Shown here piece after piece: positions 1-13,013 of a stretch of 64,000 bases of DNA (positions within the stretch are counted from its first letter, which is position 1; each line of letters starts with the position of its first letter). A model generated the notes under the pieces. It did no database searches, was not told the DNA's origin, and saw nothing but the letters and a program-made list of their open reading frames with translations. This DNA comes from Gonocerus acuteangulatus. Its lineage: Eukaryota; Arthropoda; Insecta; Hemiptera; Coreidae. Both the position numbers and the translations under genes were made by a program. The stretch covers positions 31,106,148 to 31,170,147 of the forward strand of contig OX328124.1 in the NCBI GenBank assembly GCA_946811695.1, in the 5' to 3' direction.

Positions 1-418
1 GTCTGACTTCAGGAGAGGAAAACCTAGCGTCAATGCGCTCTGGAACCAAAAAAAGGTAACCCACTGATTATTAGTATTTTAAGAAAGCAGAGTTGGTCGG
101 AAGATCTTGAAGTTCTATTCTCATGAATGGTACATGTACAATAATGGATGGGAATATACATTTATGAAATACAATTTTGAAGAATCCTTAGCAAGACATA
201 CTAGTTAGTGGCTTATCGAAATTCTCGGATAATTCTCAATCCCAGAAAAAAAAAAGTGCTGTTTCTCCAATTATCTGTTCACCCGTTGCTCCTTACAATG
301 TTACCGCTATAAAAGAAAAACTCCACAATAAGGCTTTATAAAGGATGACAAACTCGATGTTTTGCCCAAATTACGAATAATAACTCAGAGCATAGACCAC
401 AACACCATCTACAGATGA

Positions 419-748
419 AACTGTTATTCACAGCAGAATCTTCTAACTCAAATTCCAACAGCCAGCATAAAATTTATCAGACTTTCATACCGTAGAACTT
501 CTTACCACTTAACACCACAAGATCCATGCAATATTTGTAACCTCCAGACCAATGAAACCCTTCAACATTTCTATTGCTGTTGTCCAATCTATTCACCCTA
601 CAGGACATACTATCTTCCCAACTTTATGAATAAATCATCAGAAGAGGTTTATCAGATTTTCAATACCACCGATATGTCGACCATCAGGGCTCTACTCCAG
701 AACACAATCAGGAGTCTTAAACTAAAAAACTTTTTGCTTGAAGTATAA
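419..748 (+). pseudogene. 3' end of a non-LTR retrotransposon ORF2 (Cys/His zinc-knuckle tail)
   Basis: An open frame of about 109 codons ending TAA at 746-748; a TGA at 416-418 blocks it upstream. It encodes YRRTSYHLTPQDPCNICN, then ETLQHFYCCCPIY and an Arg-containing tail ending NFLLEV. C-x2-C-x7-H-x4-C is the C-terminal zinc knuckle found after the reverse transcriptase of many insect LINEs. A short 3' UTR (CACGGGTAGAGGCAG) and an (ATAAA)n tail at about 798-825 follow. The element is 5'-truncated, with no reverse transcriptase in the window. The clade is not decided. Confidence 0.7.
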
Positions 749-2220
749 TTCCAATTTTGTACTGCCAATGACCCTCACGGGTAGAGGCAGAATAATTTAA
801 ATAAAAATAAAATAAATAAATTCCAATTAGGTAGTGTTTAAACAAACAAATATTAATATATATTTATATATATCATAAATTTATATATATAGAAATTTTT
901 TTTTTCAAATTAATTTATATGCTTGTAAAGTTTTTTTTCTCAATGTTAAATTATGGAACTAGTCAATGCTAAAGAATTATAAAATGCTATGTATATATAT
1001 ATATATATATATTGTATATTTATGAGTAGTACACGCTCTATTTGTATGGGATACATCCTCAAAAACAAATATATTATTTGAATTGAATTTTGCTCCTAAC
1101 AATGTCCGTCACCTGTGAGGACGTAGGTACTCTCAAAAAGTAACGGAAATATTGGAGCATAGAAAACACTTGAAGTCGGTTCAATTTAAAAAACCCTTTT
1201 CCACCCTTGAGATCCACTATGGAAATGTTTAAAGCTACGCAGAAACGCAGTTCAATCTTCTGTAAGTAAATATTAAAGAGAGCTGAAAACGAAAACCACA
1301 CGTTACAGTGCTTGTAGTAGTCTGATATATGACTGATAAAACATTTCGCTGTGGATGGTTTTGAAGCTGCGGTTTCGTTATAAAATTAACGAGTGAATTA
1401 TTGCTGCGGAAACATGCTCGTCTATATCGTTCTCAAGAGAATCCGTGCGTTACCGCCAACCGCCGAGTAATGAAATAATACATATAGATCTGAGATTATT
1501 AGGAAACCTCATGAAAATACGGATTCATTATGTGAACTGGCCTAAATGTTGACCCGGTGGCAGTCTGTTGGTGAACATTGCTTAACAGAAGATGGAATCT
1601 TACTCAACCCAAAGGTCAGAAGCCTTCAAGCACGTGGAATTGCTCTCCGAAGAATCCTATACCCCTATCACTTCCATACATAAATAATTAATTATTCATT
1701 TATTAATTAATGCAAAGAAATAAAAAAGTCTTCGAATAAGAAGCCTATTGATTAAGTAAATTGGCTGCTTCTTTTTATTTTGAAATTTTTAGATGCAACT
1801 CATTTGAATTTTTAAGTGCATTGACGTTTTCGATTTCATCTGTTGTACTTCTTATTCACTTCATAGAGTGTAGTAAAATTATATTATAACATGGTGAGCC
1901 CATTTTTCTAATATATTTATATGTACAAAAAAGGCCACACTTTTAATTTTGACACAGGTAAAATATTAGATAAAGAAAAAAAAAAACTCAAACGAAAAAG
2001 AAAGTAATTTAAAAAACAGAAATCAAATACATAGATAAAATATTTTTTAATTTAATAAACAAGACAACTTAAAATGAATTAATTTATAAAATGACAAAGA
2101 CTTCTTTTGGAAAATCGACATTTGCCCTAAAACTATCGATTTTAAACAACTGATACCTAGTAGACATGATTGATCTTATCAGTCTAGACGTGGCCCTACC
2201 TGCGGAAGGTTCTTGGAGGA
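749..2220. other. AT-rich non-coding DNA
   Basis: No credible gene. After the LINE tail it holds a short TA run near 992-1013 and low-complexity AT-rich DNA. Short open frames here lack any motif. Confidence 0.5.
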
Positions 2221-2243
2221 GTTGGCTGTTACTTTAATAGATC

Positions 2244-2271
2244 CTGAAGAGGCGTCATTGGAACGCGAAAC
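2244..2271 (+). ncRNA. Hammerhead-like core motif, locus 1
   Basis: CTGAAGA, one unpaired G, a GCGT/ACGC stem, then GAAAC, followed by ATGTAGAGC. This resembles the conserved core of hammerhead ribozymes (CUGANGA - stem II - GAAA), but with one extra base after CUGANGA and no clear stem III. It may only be a conserved retroelement terminal motif. See findings. Confidence 0.25.
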
Positions 2272-2734
2272 ATGTAGAGCGCAATAAAGGAGTAGTGTAG
2301 AAAGTGAGTGTTTTGTTCCGATTTGACCTTCTGCCACGTATAAATATAAAATTATATGACACAATCTAACGAAAAATTAACGTTTTCAAAAAAATATTAC
2401 GTTAACCTAGTAACTGAAGAGCAAACGTTACTCTGGAGCAGATTTAGCCTTTAGAAGTTTACTTTCTAATGTCAGAAGTCCATGGTCAATACATCAACCT
2501 GTCTCTCTCAAAGAAGTATACAAATATAAATAGATAAGCGGATATATTATTCTATATTTGCCTTTTATTTATTCTTAATAGTAAAATAAAATATTATTAA
2601 AAATTCATTTATTTTCTTCATAATGTATATTATTCTGATCGCTCTTTTTGGTTTCGATTTCCTCGTTATAACAGCAGAATCAAATTCGGTTTATGCCAAT
2701 AGACACTTGTTTTTTGTTTTTGTTTTTTTATTTA

Positions 2735-2901
2735 TTTTTTTTTTTTTTGTTTTTTTTACGGCGCATCGGCCATAAGCGCCGAAGCTAGGACTTTTCTTAG
2801 TGAGCCCTGAGATGAGAAAATTTTTGCCGCCGGTGGGGATCGAACCCACCATCTCCCGCTTATGAATCTAGCGCGCTAGCCACTAGACCACGGGAGACCC
2901 C
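2735..2901 (-). repeat. tRNA-derived SINE (family A), inverted
   Basis: Read on the minus strand: GGTCTCCCGTGGTCTAGTGG (A box region), GTGGGTTCGATCCCCACC (B box), then a body and a GCGCTTATGGCC...GATGCGCCGT tail ending in poly-A. The poly-A appears as poly-T on the plus strand from about 2711. It is one of eight copies in the window and near full length. Confidence 0.85.
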
Positions 2902-2989
2902 TAGGCACTTGTTTACGAAAGTAACAAAACTAACAAAAAGTATAAAACAAAATTATTATATACAACAAAAATGAAATAGAATAAAATTA

Positions 2990-5090
2990 TTTCATTGAAA
3001 CATACATAAAATTTTACTTTCGAATAAATGTGTGTATTCTAAATTAGTAAGGAGTGGTTTAATGTACGAGCTACTCTCGCAAAGAATAGCAAATAAAGGA
3101 AACGGTAGGAAATTATATAAAAGTTTCTTTAATATAATAGGCTCGCTAAAAAAACTCATACTGTTACAAACAGTATTCGAACCCACATCTCTTATGCGAG
3201 AAGACTCCGTAGTAATGTTTATATACTAATACATCGTCGCATTCACATAATCCACGTTATTACTTAAACACGTGCATTTATAGGACATTTTACAGCCATT
3301 ACAAGGAACTTTTAGCTATTAAATTACATACAACCTGGTATATTTATAGGTTTCCGTCCAATCAGAAAGTTTATTCTATGTTTTTTTCTTTGACTCCCTA
3401 AGCAGTTATTTGGTAAGAAAAAATTGTAAGTTATATTATAGAATACTCGGAATATGCTATCAGTGACTAAACTTTAAAATCTTTAAGTAGGAAACCAAAA
3501 CTTTAAAATCTTTAATTTTTTTTAGAAGCATTATCTCGCTAGGGTAGAATTTCAATGCAGATCTATCCATTATAAACTGATGCTCTCTGCTTTCATACCA
3601 AGTCAATTCATACACCATTTTCATTTCCAGAAAAGTTTTACTTCATTTACCATTCATCTATGTGCCATAAATAAAAGGATTGCTGAAGTTATTTTGAAAT
3701 AGCCGTTGAGTATATTTAATAATTTAAAGGGATTGTTTCTGGCTTATTTTATAACAACAAAACGATTTAAGGAACAGAGTTTTAGGGAAGATACTCTATT
3801 GCTTCATCCTCCTTGTCTCCTATCACGAAAGAGAGAGGGAGTTATGACCAGGTTTTGATGGCCTTGAACTCATCCAGCTCTGCCTGTTTCAAAACCTCCT
3901 GTCTAGTCCACTTTTTGTCTAGCCCGTCAGGCCAAATACTTAATGGCTATCTATCGCCTTAATATTCTCTTCGTTCGCTCCTCCGGCTGAGTCCATTAGC
4001 TACCTAATCGTAATTTATTTCGTGTAGAGTTCAAGCGCTATTTGAGTTATGTTTCCAAAAATACACGAGATAAAAGCTTTATATGGAACCATAGTGTAGA
4101 TGACATAGTTTAGAAATTTTTGAACGGTTGGCCGGTCGCTCTGGTTCGATAGGGAACTAGAGTGACGTTCTCCCTGGCCAAAGCTTGGATGGACCTCTGG
4201 TAGGACTGAGTTCTCTTAGACTGAGCTATGAACATTTGTATAGAACTTCTTTTATTACATCGATGATAAGTACTTTGAAAGCAGATGTATGAAAGTTGCA
4301 TCCGGACGCTGCTAGCGAAAGATTACCACTGTAGTTTAAACTGAAATCGCTTCAAACTACTGTAGGAGTCGAATGCCGAAAATGCTGGAGCGAAAATAAG
4401 AATACTCCTGTGAATCCACGCTGAAACGCTGCAGGTGAAAGAAACTACGCATAGAGTTAGATGCCAAAAACGCTGCATGCGAAGAACCCACCGCTGGAGG
4501 TGGAAGGCGAAGAAACTCCTGTTGGACATGGAAGGCAAAAAAACACCGCAGGAGATGGATCCGAAACACCAAAAATAAAAACCGAGTTTCCCCGTGATCG
4601 AATAGACAACGTATACGATTACTACGTAAGTAGATTAGTGTTTTTGTCTCTGAAAGTTTGTAATAGAATTACTTTGAGCTCGAATGTCATAAAGAACATA
4701 AGAGGTCGTTTAAAATAGATCTATCAATGTCAAAAACTAAAACTACCGGGTCTCTCCCTGGGCCAGTAGATAACGCCCTGGATTATCATAAGGGGTTCCT
4801 GCCTTTAGTGGGTTGCGTTTTTTCATCTATTGTCATGCTGCAGGAATCCTCTCCTACACCGTGGATGTTTAGAAAGGGTGGCTCCTATAGACGCTCGGAA
4901 TTATCTAGAAAACAAATAAATAAAAAAAACGTTCTCTTTGCACCAAGGAACGAACAAAAATTACTTTTATTTTAGACGAAAAAAAATATTTGTTTCATAG
5001 AAATGGATGAAAAGAAAAAATTAAATAAATAATAACAAATAAAATTCAAAGTGGAGATGGAGATAGTTAGCCGTTGCAGTGATAAGAAGA
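2990..5090. other. Repeat-rich intergenic DNA, no gene seen
   Basis: No recognisable protein. At about 4.75-4.92 kb it includes a decayed SINE body related to families A/B (GCTGCAGGAATCC, a GTGGATGT stretch, then AGAAAGGGTGGC). The open frames over 4323-4975 have no known domain. Confidence 0.45.
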
Positions 5091-5540
5091 CAAGGGACGG
5101 TTGGGATTCGGCTAGGAGAAAAAAACGTCAGACCTTCAGGAAGAAATCTGTATTGGACGTTTCGGCTGCACGTTGGCAGCCTTCTTCAGCTAAAAAATAT
5201 ATACAACTTATAAGTAAAAAAAAAAGTCAGAAATGAGTGTAGTTTATACATCATGACAATAAATTATGAACCAATCTTATTTTTAAACAATGAACATTCG
5301 GTAGATCTACCGAAGGTCTCACGTTTTTTTCTCCTAGGCGAACCCCAACCATCCCTCGTCTTCGAAATACAATTAAAATTAAATGTCTTGTTACACCCTC
5401 GGCTGAGGCTTCGGGCTGTAGGTTCTCGAAGATGGTAATTCTTGGCACCAGAAGAAAGAGCCAGTTCGCCGTGGTATCTGCGGGTCAATTCTTCAAAATG
5501 AAATACTAGAGCACCGACTCCCATTTCTCGATGAAGCAAG
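5091..5540. repeat. Decayed retroelement terminus with inverted copies
   Basis: A motif reading TRDGW-S-RRKKR-TF occurs at about 5091-5146 on the plus strand and again at about 5309-5367 on the minus strand, so the two halves are inverted homologues. Between them, at 5156-5190 (minus), lies a CTGAAGA - GGCTGC/GCAGCC hairpin - GAAACGTC motif. I read this as paired ends of a retroelement rather than coding sequence. Confidence 0.4.
5156..5190 (-). ncRNA. Hammerhead-like core motif, locus 2
   Basis: Minus strand: CTGAAGA, an unpaired A, a perfect six-pair stem GGCTGC/GCAGCC with a six-base loop, then GAAACGTC. It has the same layout as the loci at 15.0, 15.2 and 49.6 kb. Confidence 0.3.
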
Positions 5541-5749
5541 GTGTTTCGAACAAACTAGGGGGGTGGCTGCAATCCGCAGGACTTCTGTAAGGTCTGAAGT
5601 CGTCTGATGTTCTTCGCGGTTCCATACCAGGACCGTGGTCTTGTAAACGAGTGTGAAGGTTGGAGTGATGTTTTTCTGTACATCAGTGGGTACATTTTGA
5701 AAGTCTATTGTGTGCCGGTCGTAATTTTATGTTACTGTTTATTTTTCAT

Positions 5750-7420
5750 GTAAGTCGAGTATCGAAGTATAGTCCTAGGTTACACACACCCTGGTCCTGC
5801 GCACACCAGGGAGCTGGAAGTCCATCCAATCCGTCAGAGAAGAATAACCAAATTTTGTGAGAGATTGTACACGACATCCGTACGAGAGCTACCGATACAG
5901 TTGTTAGTCACAGGTCTACTTGTTAGCTCTGTTAATTAGTTTGCGAATGTATCTTCTTTTACTTTCTCCTTTACACCGCTCAGCTCCGTTACCTACGTCC
6001 CACATTACATATACCACTCTCTCTCATATTGATACCTACTGTATCATTCATGTGGATATATTAATTAATAAATTACTTATCGTCAAATGAATACTTCTTT
6101 CTCTTTGAGCTGTTTCTTATTGGTTAAGTCTCTTTGCAGGGAATTAGCTCAACCCTCACCAAAACTACTGGCTTAAGTACACTACAATATTAGTCATACA
6201 AACGAGATATTTATTTCTCATTACTGGTTGTCCTTTGGTCATGTAAGTCTTATGGAGGCAAATATAAGCTTTAGACTTCTTAGTGTGTACAAAATGCTAT
6301 TTCTAAATAGACACATTGCGTTTTCCTTTCCCAAATTTGCTCATACTGGTCGTAATTTCTGTTGCATTGTTAGTAACTAAGAAGAAAGGTATGTTTAAAA
6401 AATAAACTAAATCGGTTCCTTTCGAAGTTGTGGTTTACTCCTTACTCAAATTGAATTAAGTCGCGAAACCGGCTCGTACATTGGTTCTTATTTCTACCAC
6501 TAGCTGAACTTAGGTCCTTTACTTGGAGTCAGCTGTTTATTACAAATACAAAAGAGCAAAACTATTCATGTTTTTTTTTTTTATTTTGTATAGGTTATTT
6601 TAAGCGAATTATTCAGGAATGCAGCCTACACTACCTACATTCTGAGGAATCTGCTTAGTTATGTAGCTCCAGCGTGTCGGATGTTTATCGTTTTACGTCT
6701 CATGTATGTGCCTACGAATAAATAATGCCCAAGGAGTCGATAGTAATTGATTATTTATAATATTGCGCGTTGTCCAATATTATCACCATCGGTTCCTATA
6801 TAAAATATTAAACTCTGTCTGCACAGGAGTTTGTGCTTCCTCTATTTTTTCCTGTATTTTCTTTAACTGCTTGATTGATAGTAACTGACTCCAATAGCTT
6901 CAGTTGTACTTCCTTTAATATTTTTCTAACCTCAGTAATTAACTCTGAATAGAAATCTCTGTGAAATTATTAGACCGCTTTATTCGTCATTAAATTAATT
7001 AATTAATATTTCCCTCTCGCCAGTGGATATGATGCTTGGTAAATTATAATTACGAAAAATCACCATGAGAAATATGAATGAAAATTCTAAAATTTTGTTA
7101 TAAAAATATCATAACTTTTATAAGCATACTGTTTTTGGGAGGTGCCCGGAACTTTGCCTGTTTTTTTCAACGTTAGTTTTTTTAGGGGTACTCTAAACAA
7201 CTGGCGAATCTGGATCAATAGCTTCGCTGTACAAGTGACGCAAATTAGAAAATTAGGCCAGTTTTATATATATTATGCAAAGTATTAGGAGAAGAATTCA
7301 CATAAATGAAAAAGAGTCACCTTTTTTAAAAAAATTATAATTGTAACTATAAGTACGCATTAAGCATAGAAATGTTCCTTAAACAAATCCCCACCGTTTG
7401 ACCGATATTGACCAAACATG
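5750..7420. other. Intergenic DNA with dispersed repeat fragments
   Basis: No gene recognised. About 6565-6700 is a copy of a dispersed repeat (GCAGCCTACACTACCTA...TTATGTAGCTCC), with other copies at about 10.27-10.38 and 42.17-42.27 kb. About 6340-6440 is related to the G-run tandem array at 9.6-10.0 kb. Confidence 0.4.
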
Positions 7421-7439
7421 GTACACAGGTTGGTCTTTT

Positions 7440-7640
7440 TGAATGAAAAATGAAAAAAAAACTTTATTCTGGGACTTCGTCCCATAAGAATAAAAATAAG
7501 TACAAAATAAACAATAAAGAAATTAACCTAAAAATATAAATAGTCTTGATCCGGGGAGTGTCATAGGCTAGGTCAAAATCGTCTAGGACTCACAGTTCAG
7601 GGGTCACTGATTCTAATCTGTGAACCGGAACAGTTAAAGA
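7440..7640 (-). repeat. Non-LTR 3' UTR-like repeat plus 124-bp-family fragment
   Basis: It contains the GGGACTTCGTCCCA palindrome typical of LINE 3' regions, and at about 7550-7630 an inverted match to the start of the 19.5-kb minisatellite (CTGAACTGTGAGTCCTAGAC on the other strand). Confidence 0.4.
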
Positions 7641-7812
7641 TTTGCGTTATTACATTTTAATATTACTTATTTCATTTCTCTATTTTATTTATTTCTGCTC
7701 TTGTAGATGCACAAAGCAGAAGTATCATGGCACGCCGGGCAACAGCTAGATAATTATAATTATCTCAGTTAATTAATGATGATAATAATGTATTAATTTA
7801 TATAATAAAAGT

Positions 7813-8088
7813 TTAAAAAAAAAACAACAACATTAGAGCTTTTTGGCCTACGAAATCCCTATTTATACTTTGTGTTTTGATATATTTGATATGTGAAATT
7901 ATTTTGTCGATATAATGGCTGCCATCTGTAAGAAGTTCTATCATGTCGAAAAGAATATCTATGTAATGTTGTACTTGACAGTCAGTAAAGACATATTTTA
8001 CGCTAAGGTCACTAGTTAACCTTGTTTGTCCGATTCTCAACACACTTTCATAATAAGCTGAGATTTGATGACGAAGCACGCGTTGCAT
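7813..8088 (-). pseudogene. LINE ORF2 C-terminal remnant (post-RNase H tail)
   Basis: The minus-strand frame includes VLRIGQTRLT, then a TDC block and FDMIELLTDGSHYIDKII. RIGQTRLTH...CxxC...LTVxHIL-DC is the usual C-terminus of Jockey/I-type insect LINEs. Here the CxxC part is deleted between RLTS and TDC, so it is broken. It resembles the remnant at 37.1 kb. Confidence 0.5.
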
Positions 8089-9150
8089 TCCATAGAAATG
8101 TGTCTTCGTTTGGCTTTTAGTAACGTTTAATAGACTAATTATAAAAATTGTGGGGATATTTTTTAAAACTATTGTTGAAGAACATCTTAGTAAATTTATT
8201 TAGCGTTCCTTCTAGAGGAGGGGTGACGATATCCGTATTACGTAAAACGCGACAGGCCTTTTTGGTGACCCGCTTTCTAGACTTGTCCAACTTCAAAATT
8301 TTGTAAACATACAATGGAATCTCCTGATTCAACCTTAGTTTTATTATTATTATCTTATTATTATAATAATCTAATTAGGATTTGTTATTAACTTATCGAA
8401 AAAACAGTAAACAACGATACAAATTCTTAACATTAAACAAAAAAATTATTTTTGGAAGTAAACAATGGATTTTTTTTTTCGATGACAGCGTTTATTTCTT
8501 TAAATTAATTATTTATAATTACACGACAAATTACTACAACAAAAGTAACGACTTGTGAACCAGGATTTTTTTACATTGGAAGATTTCGAAACTTAACAGC
8601 GGAATGATTCATTCATTTATAGGCAACAGAATGGCAATATTTTTTAAATATCAACGCGCCGAAGTACTTGTGGAGAATATATGTTTATAATTTCTTTATC
8701 TCTACGTTGGATCTAACTTTTTCCTTCTAACTACTCCCAAGGTAATTTAGCTCTGAGATGTCTTGAGGTTTTCATCCTTTCTAAACATCCAAGGTGAAGA
8801 AGGTAAATCAGCCCATCACTGATTCAGGTCAACTCTATCCAGGTGGAATTCTAAACCGCTCATATAAAATTGAAAGGTCAAATGCTATAATCATACAGGA
8901 TCGTGGGATCTTCTTTCCCATTTTTAGGACATTTGATTATTTTTGATTTATGTCATTTAGATCAATAAGTGCTTTTATTGTTCGGTGAGGAGCTTCAGTC
9001 AATTTGGTAGTTTTGGACTTTTTTGTAGACGGTTTATAAAAAAGACATTTTTAATACAATTATTCATGCCATCAGATTGGCAGGAGTAGTTTCTTAATAG
9101 AGTCGGTTGTTTCTTGTTCACCATGGAAACGGGGAAGGCATATCCTACGC

Positions 9151-9240
<90 letters not shown>

Positions 9241-9248
9241 AGAGAGAG
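9151..9248. repeat. Compound (CT)n(TA)n(TG)n(AG)n microsatellite
   Basis: Consecutive CT, TA, TG and AG runs. The apparent 173-codon open frame on the minus strand across it is simple-repeat translation, not a gene. Confidence 0.95.
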
Positions 9249-9391
9249 TAAATTTTAACGAGGGATATTTTTAGCACTTTCCTCCGAAGGAAAGTAGCTA
9301 TTGAGGTTGGACTCATGACGGAATTTTTGAAAAAAATTTTCAAATCTTTATCGATCCTACCTAGTAGACACCGAAAATGACCCCCGTTAAA

Positions 9392-9396
<5 letters not shown>

Positions 9397-9450
<54 letters not shown>
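9397..9450. repeat. (TA)n microsatellite
   Basis: About 27 TA units. Confidence 0.95.
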
Positions 9451-9453
<3 letters not shown>

Positions 9454-9559
9454 GTTTGTCTGTTAACACGATAGCGGCCAGAGTTTTTGTTTTTTCGTCA
9501 CGAAACTTGGTATATAGCATTCAATTAGCAAACGATTGAAAGCGTTCGTTAACCACCAA

Positions 9560-10030
9560 AGTCGGTGCACCGGAAGGGGGGGGGTTTACCCCGAACCCAA
9601 AACACTAATTTGACCATGTCAGCCATAATATTTGTTATATTTCAACGAAACTTGGTATTCTTAGTGGTAATATAGAGAGAAAAGTGAGATATAAAAATGA
9701 ACTAAATCGGTTCATTAGGAGGGGGGGGGGGGGTTTACTCCGGACCCACAATACCAATTCGCCACTACCAGCTGTGATTTTTGGTATATTTCGACGAAAC
9801 TCGGTATTCGTAGTGGTAATCCACAGGGAAATATGTGTTGTAAAAATAAACTAAATCGGTTCATTAGGAGGGGGGGGGGTTTACTCCGGACCCAAATTAC
9901 TAATATACTCATACCGGTCGTAATTTCTGCTGTATTGTAACGAAAGGCGGTATGCGTCGTGGGTAACTCATGGGAAAGAAGTGTTGTAAAAATGAGCTGA
10001 ATCGGTCAATCGGAAAGGGGGGGGGGGGTT
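9560..10030. repeat. ~150-bp tandem array with G-runs
   Basis: About three units of roughly 145-150 bp. Each starts with a run of 9-15 G followed by TTTACTCCGGACCCA, and each ends CTAAATCGGTTCATTAGG. G-runs lie at about 9577-9585, 9719-9733, 9870-9881 and 10017-10028. Single related units occur at 21.05-21.23 and 6.34-6.44 kb, so this is an expanded dispersed repeat. The repeated AACGAAACTCGGTATTCGTA segment suggests a retroelement 3' end. Confidence 0.8.
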
Positions 10031-10264
10031 ACTTTGTAATATATTTTAATAGAAAAGCCCGCCAGACTTAGGTTCACACCTACGTCTGGCGCAAGGAGCG
10101 CTTTCTACCACTAGAGGGACTGTATCCTGTTCCTGCGTTAGATCAAAATACGATAATATGAGGTTTTTTGTATTTATTACGTAGTGTAGTAGGTACCATG
10201 TGTAAACATAACTCTGGAAGCAAATTAATAATTGATCAGTTTTCATGTTTTTCATGGTCATGTT

Positions 10265-10385
10265 TTTATTTTATTTATGTAGGATATTTTAAGCAAATTG
10301 TTCTGGAAAGCAGTCTACACTACCCAAATTCTGAGGAAAGTGCTTAGTTATGCAGCTCCTGCGTGACGGACTTTTTGATATGCAG
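10265..10385 (+). repeat. Dispersed ~120-bp repeat
   Basis: Segment GCAAATTGTTCTGGAAAGCA through TTATGCAGCTCCTGCGTG. Homologous copies lie at about 6.57-6.70 and 42.17-42.27 kb. There is no coding content and the class is unknown. Confidence 0.6.
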
Positions 10386-10389
10386 TTGA

Positions 10390-12880
10390 TTGGATAATAG
10401 AATTGAAAGAAAAGTTTTTTGTTTTTTTTTTTTCTTTTTCATGTCGAACTTTCGAACATGGAAGTATAAAAAACCCGTTATTATTCTAAGGGAATATCTC
10501 GTTGCTCTTTTTTCCATAGCGTATGCAATGCAATAATACTCCTCGTTTATTTGGAGGTTAATAATAACCTCCTGGACTTGTCAGAGCTTTGGAAATGTTC
10601 TGAATCTTGACCAAACTTCACTAATTGACGTGAATCGTGGAGCCTTCAAAAGATGTTAATATTTGGCCAGGGTATAAGAAAATATCTAGGAATGCGGTTA
10701 AAGATAAGACTCGAGGAAAGGCAAGTGGAGGTCTGCTAATGTTTATAGATTCATCATATAATTATGAACTAATAGATGATTCTAGGTTCTGGCTTATTTG
10801 TAAAGTATCCAATAGGTGTCGATCTAATTATTGTTGGATATTTCTATCTAAGATCTAATCTACTGTTATACTATGTTGCAGAATTATTAGAATATCTATC
10901 TAAAATTATATAAAAGAACTCACATTTGGATATTTATCTAGGTGGGGAACTGAACAATATTTATTATTACTTTACAAACTCATTAAAAATAAGAGATTAT
11001 GTTATAAATGAATGCGTTATTGGCTGAAATAGCTAACTTAGGAATTAAGTGAACTTTATGAATGAATAAAACTAAATATTAAATATTAAATATTACAGAA
11101 ATTAAGAGCTATACACCAATTAATAATAATAAAACTAAATAAATAAATTGAGGAGAAAGCAAAATTATTTGATAGGCGTCTATGTAAGTTATTAGTAAAT
11201 AATGTATTAGTAAATGAAGTGGGAAAATAATAATTATAAAAATTTAGTTTAAAAGTCTAGATTAGAAGGTTGTTATTTATTATTAACTGATAATTACTTT
11301 TTGATACTTTTACTTATTTTAAGGTTATATATATTTTTTATTTATTTTTTTGTATTTATACAAATACATGATAATTTTTTGTATATTTTTGTTTTAAGAC
11401 ATGATAACCTCCACTATGTAATGTGAAACATTCACAAATACAATTTTTTTTCTATTCTATTCTATTCTAATACTCGTCGTCTTGGAACAAGTTTAGCTGT
11501 ATTTGTGAAGTTGCAATTTGTGTCTTAAGTGTGTTGCATTACCTGCGTGATTTTATACTTTTTTTTTTCTTAAAACACCCTCCCGTATGCGTTTTACCTA
11601 ACAGGGGCCCTGGAATTACCTTTTGAAGTCTTTAAAGAGCCAAGTCCTGCTTTTTATTAGACGCTTCGTCTATTTTGCTCCTTGTTGTTTTTTCTTTTAG
11701 TTCGTCGGCGTCTTTATTCTGTAAATTGTTTGCCGAATTAAAGACCGACATAACATAATAAAGTGTTAACGTACAAGATAAATGCTTTAATGAGATTGAA
11801 CGCGGAACGAAACGTAGGAAGGGGTCGGAGTACAAAGAGTTGAGCCTCCTCTGCAGAATACCATCACGTTAGCAAGTACGCCGGCAATGTGTTAAACAGG
11901 TAAAGCGAGAGAGATGGCCAACACTTGGGTCTCCTTCAGCTCTCCCACGTTCTCTCAGATCTGATAGCCGATACATGCCTCTGTTTTCACAATTCCTAAA
12001 GGCGGCTTTCTCTTAGGCCTCCAGTAGATTTGGGTAAATTTGGTTGCAATCAATCCAAATATATATATGGAAATATTAATTTAAATTATTGATAGGCCTC
12101 TTTAGGCAGGCATGAAACCCTTTTCAGCATCCATGGTGCAGTAGGAGGTAATTTTTCATGTCCACCGGTAAAAACGTTAACAAGCTTACAGTGGTGTTCG
12201 AACCCTCATCTCCTAGTGATAATCCGGCACACTCATCATTAGTCCAAGATGTGTGGGTTAACAAACTTTTAAGTGTGTAAACATGTAAAAGAAATTGTAT
12301 TTTTTAAAATTAAATGAAGTGTTTTAGTCACGCTCTGATTTCATAAACATAATTGAAAATAATTACAAAAGGGCAGACACTTGTGGGCTTTCATGAAAAT
12401 AAATGTTGCCTATGATAGACTGCAATAACATAGGCCCTTTTGCAATTAATGAAGGTGGCGGTTTAAATTGTAGCGTCAATAAAACACTTCGTTTAATGAA
12501 AGAAAAAACTAATTCGGGGTTTCTTTGTTTTTTACATGTTAACCCCGTTAAAAGTCTGTGTCTCATTTATTGTTCATCGTAAAATTGTCTTAATTTTATA
12601 TAAAAGATTGTTAGCTTCTGAAAAAACCACCTTTCTTGGGCCAGCCATATTTTTTATTGCACCTTTCTCCTATGCGCAGTAGTACCTCGGTAAGTCTAGC
12701 CAACACATATTTACCTTCTGATCTACCCAAGAGATGCATTGTAGCAACATTTCAAGGTGCATAAAATACTTCTTGATACGTGCGTTACCAGCTCTCCGAC
12801 TACATTATGTTACTAAGAGACTATCTTTCACTTGCCTCTTTGTTACAAGAGGATTTCTATTCAACGTGCCTCGTAAAAAT
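10390..12880. other. Intergenic DNA, no gene seen
   Basis: AT-rich with short low-complexity runs. The small open frames at 10.64, 11.63 and 12.36 kb show no domain or conserved motif and have no splice-supported neighbours. Confidence 0.45.
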
Positions 12881-12900
12881 TCTTTTTTTTGGGGGGGGGG

Positions 12901-13013
12901 CGGTTTTCCCAACGAGCCGTGATATGAGAAAATGCCTGCTACAGGTGGGACTCGAACCCCCGTCTCCCGCGCGAGAATCTAAGGCGTTAGCCACTAGACC
13001 ACGGGGAGACCCC
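12901..13013 (-). repeat. tRNA-derived SINE (family A), 3'-truncated copy
   Basis: Minus strand: the GGTCTCCCCGTGGTCTAGTG head with a GGTTCGAGTCC-like B box, lacking the tail. A G10 run sits where the body is interrupted. Confidence 0.75.

Noticed and set aside
8999..9520. 173-codon minus-strand frame
   Set aside because: Nearly all residues are translated TA, TG and CT microsatellites (IYIYIY, RERERE); no domain.
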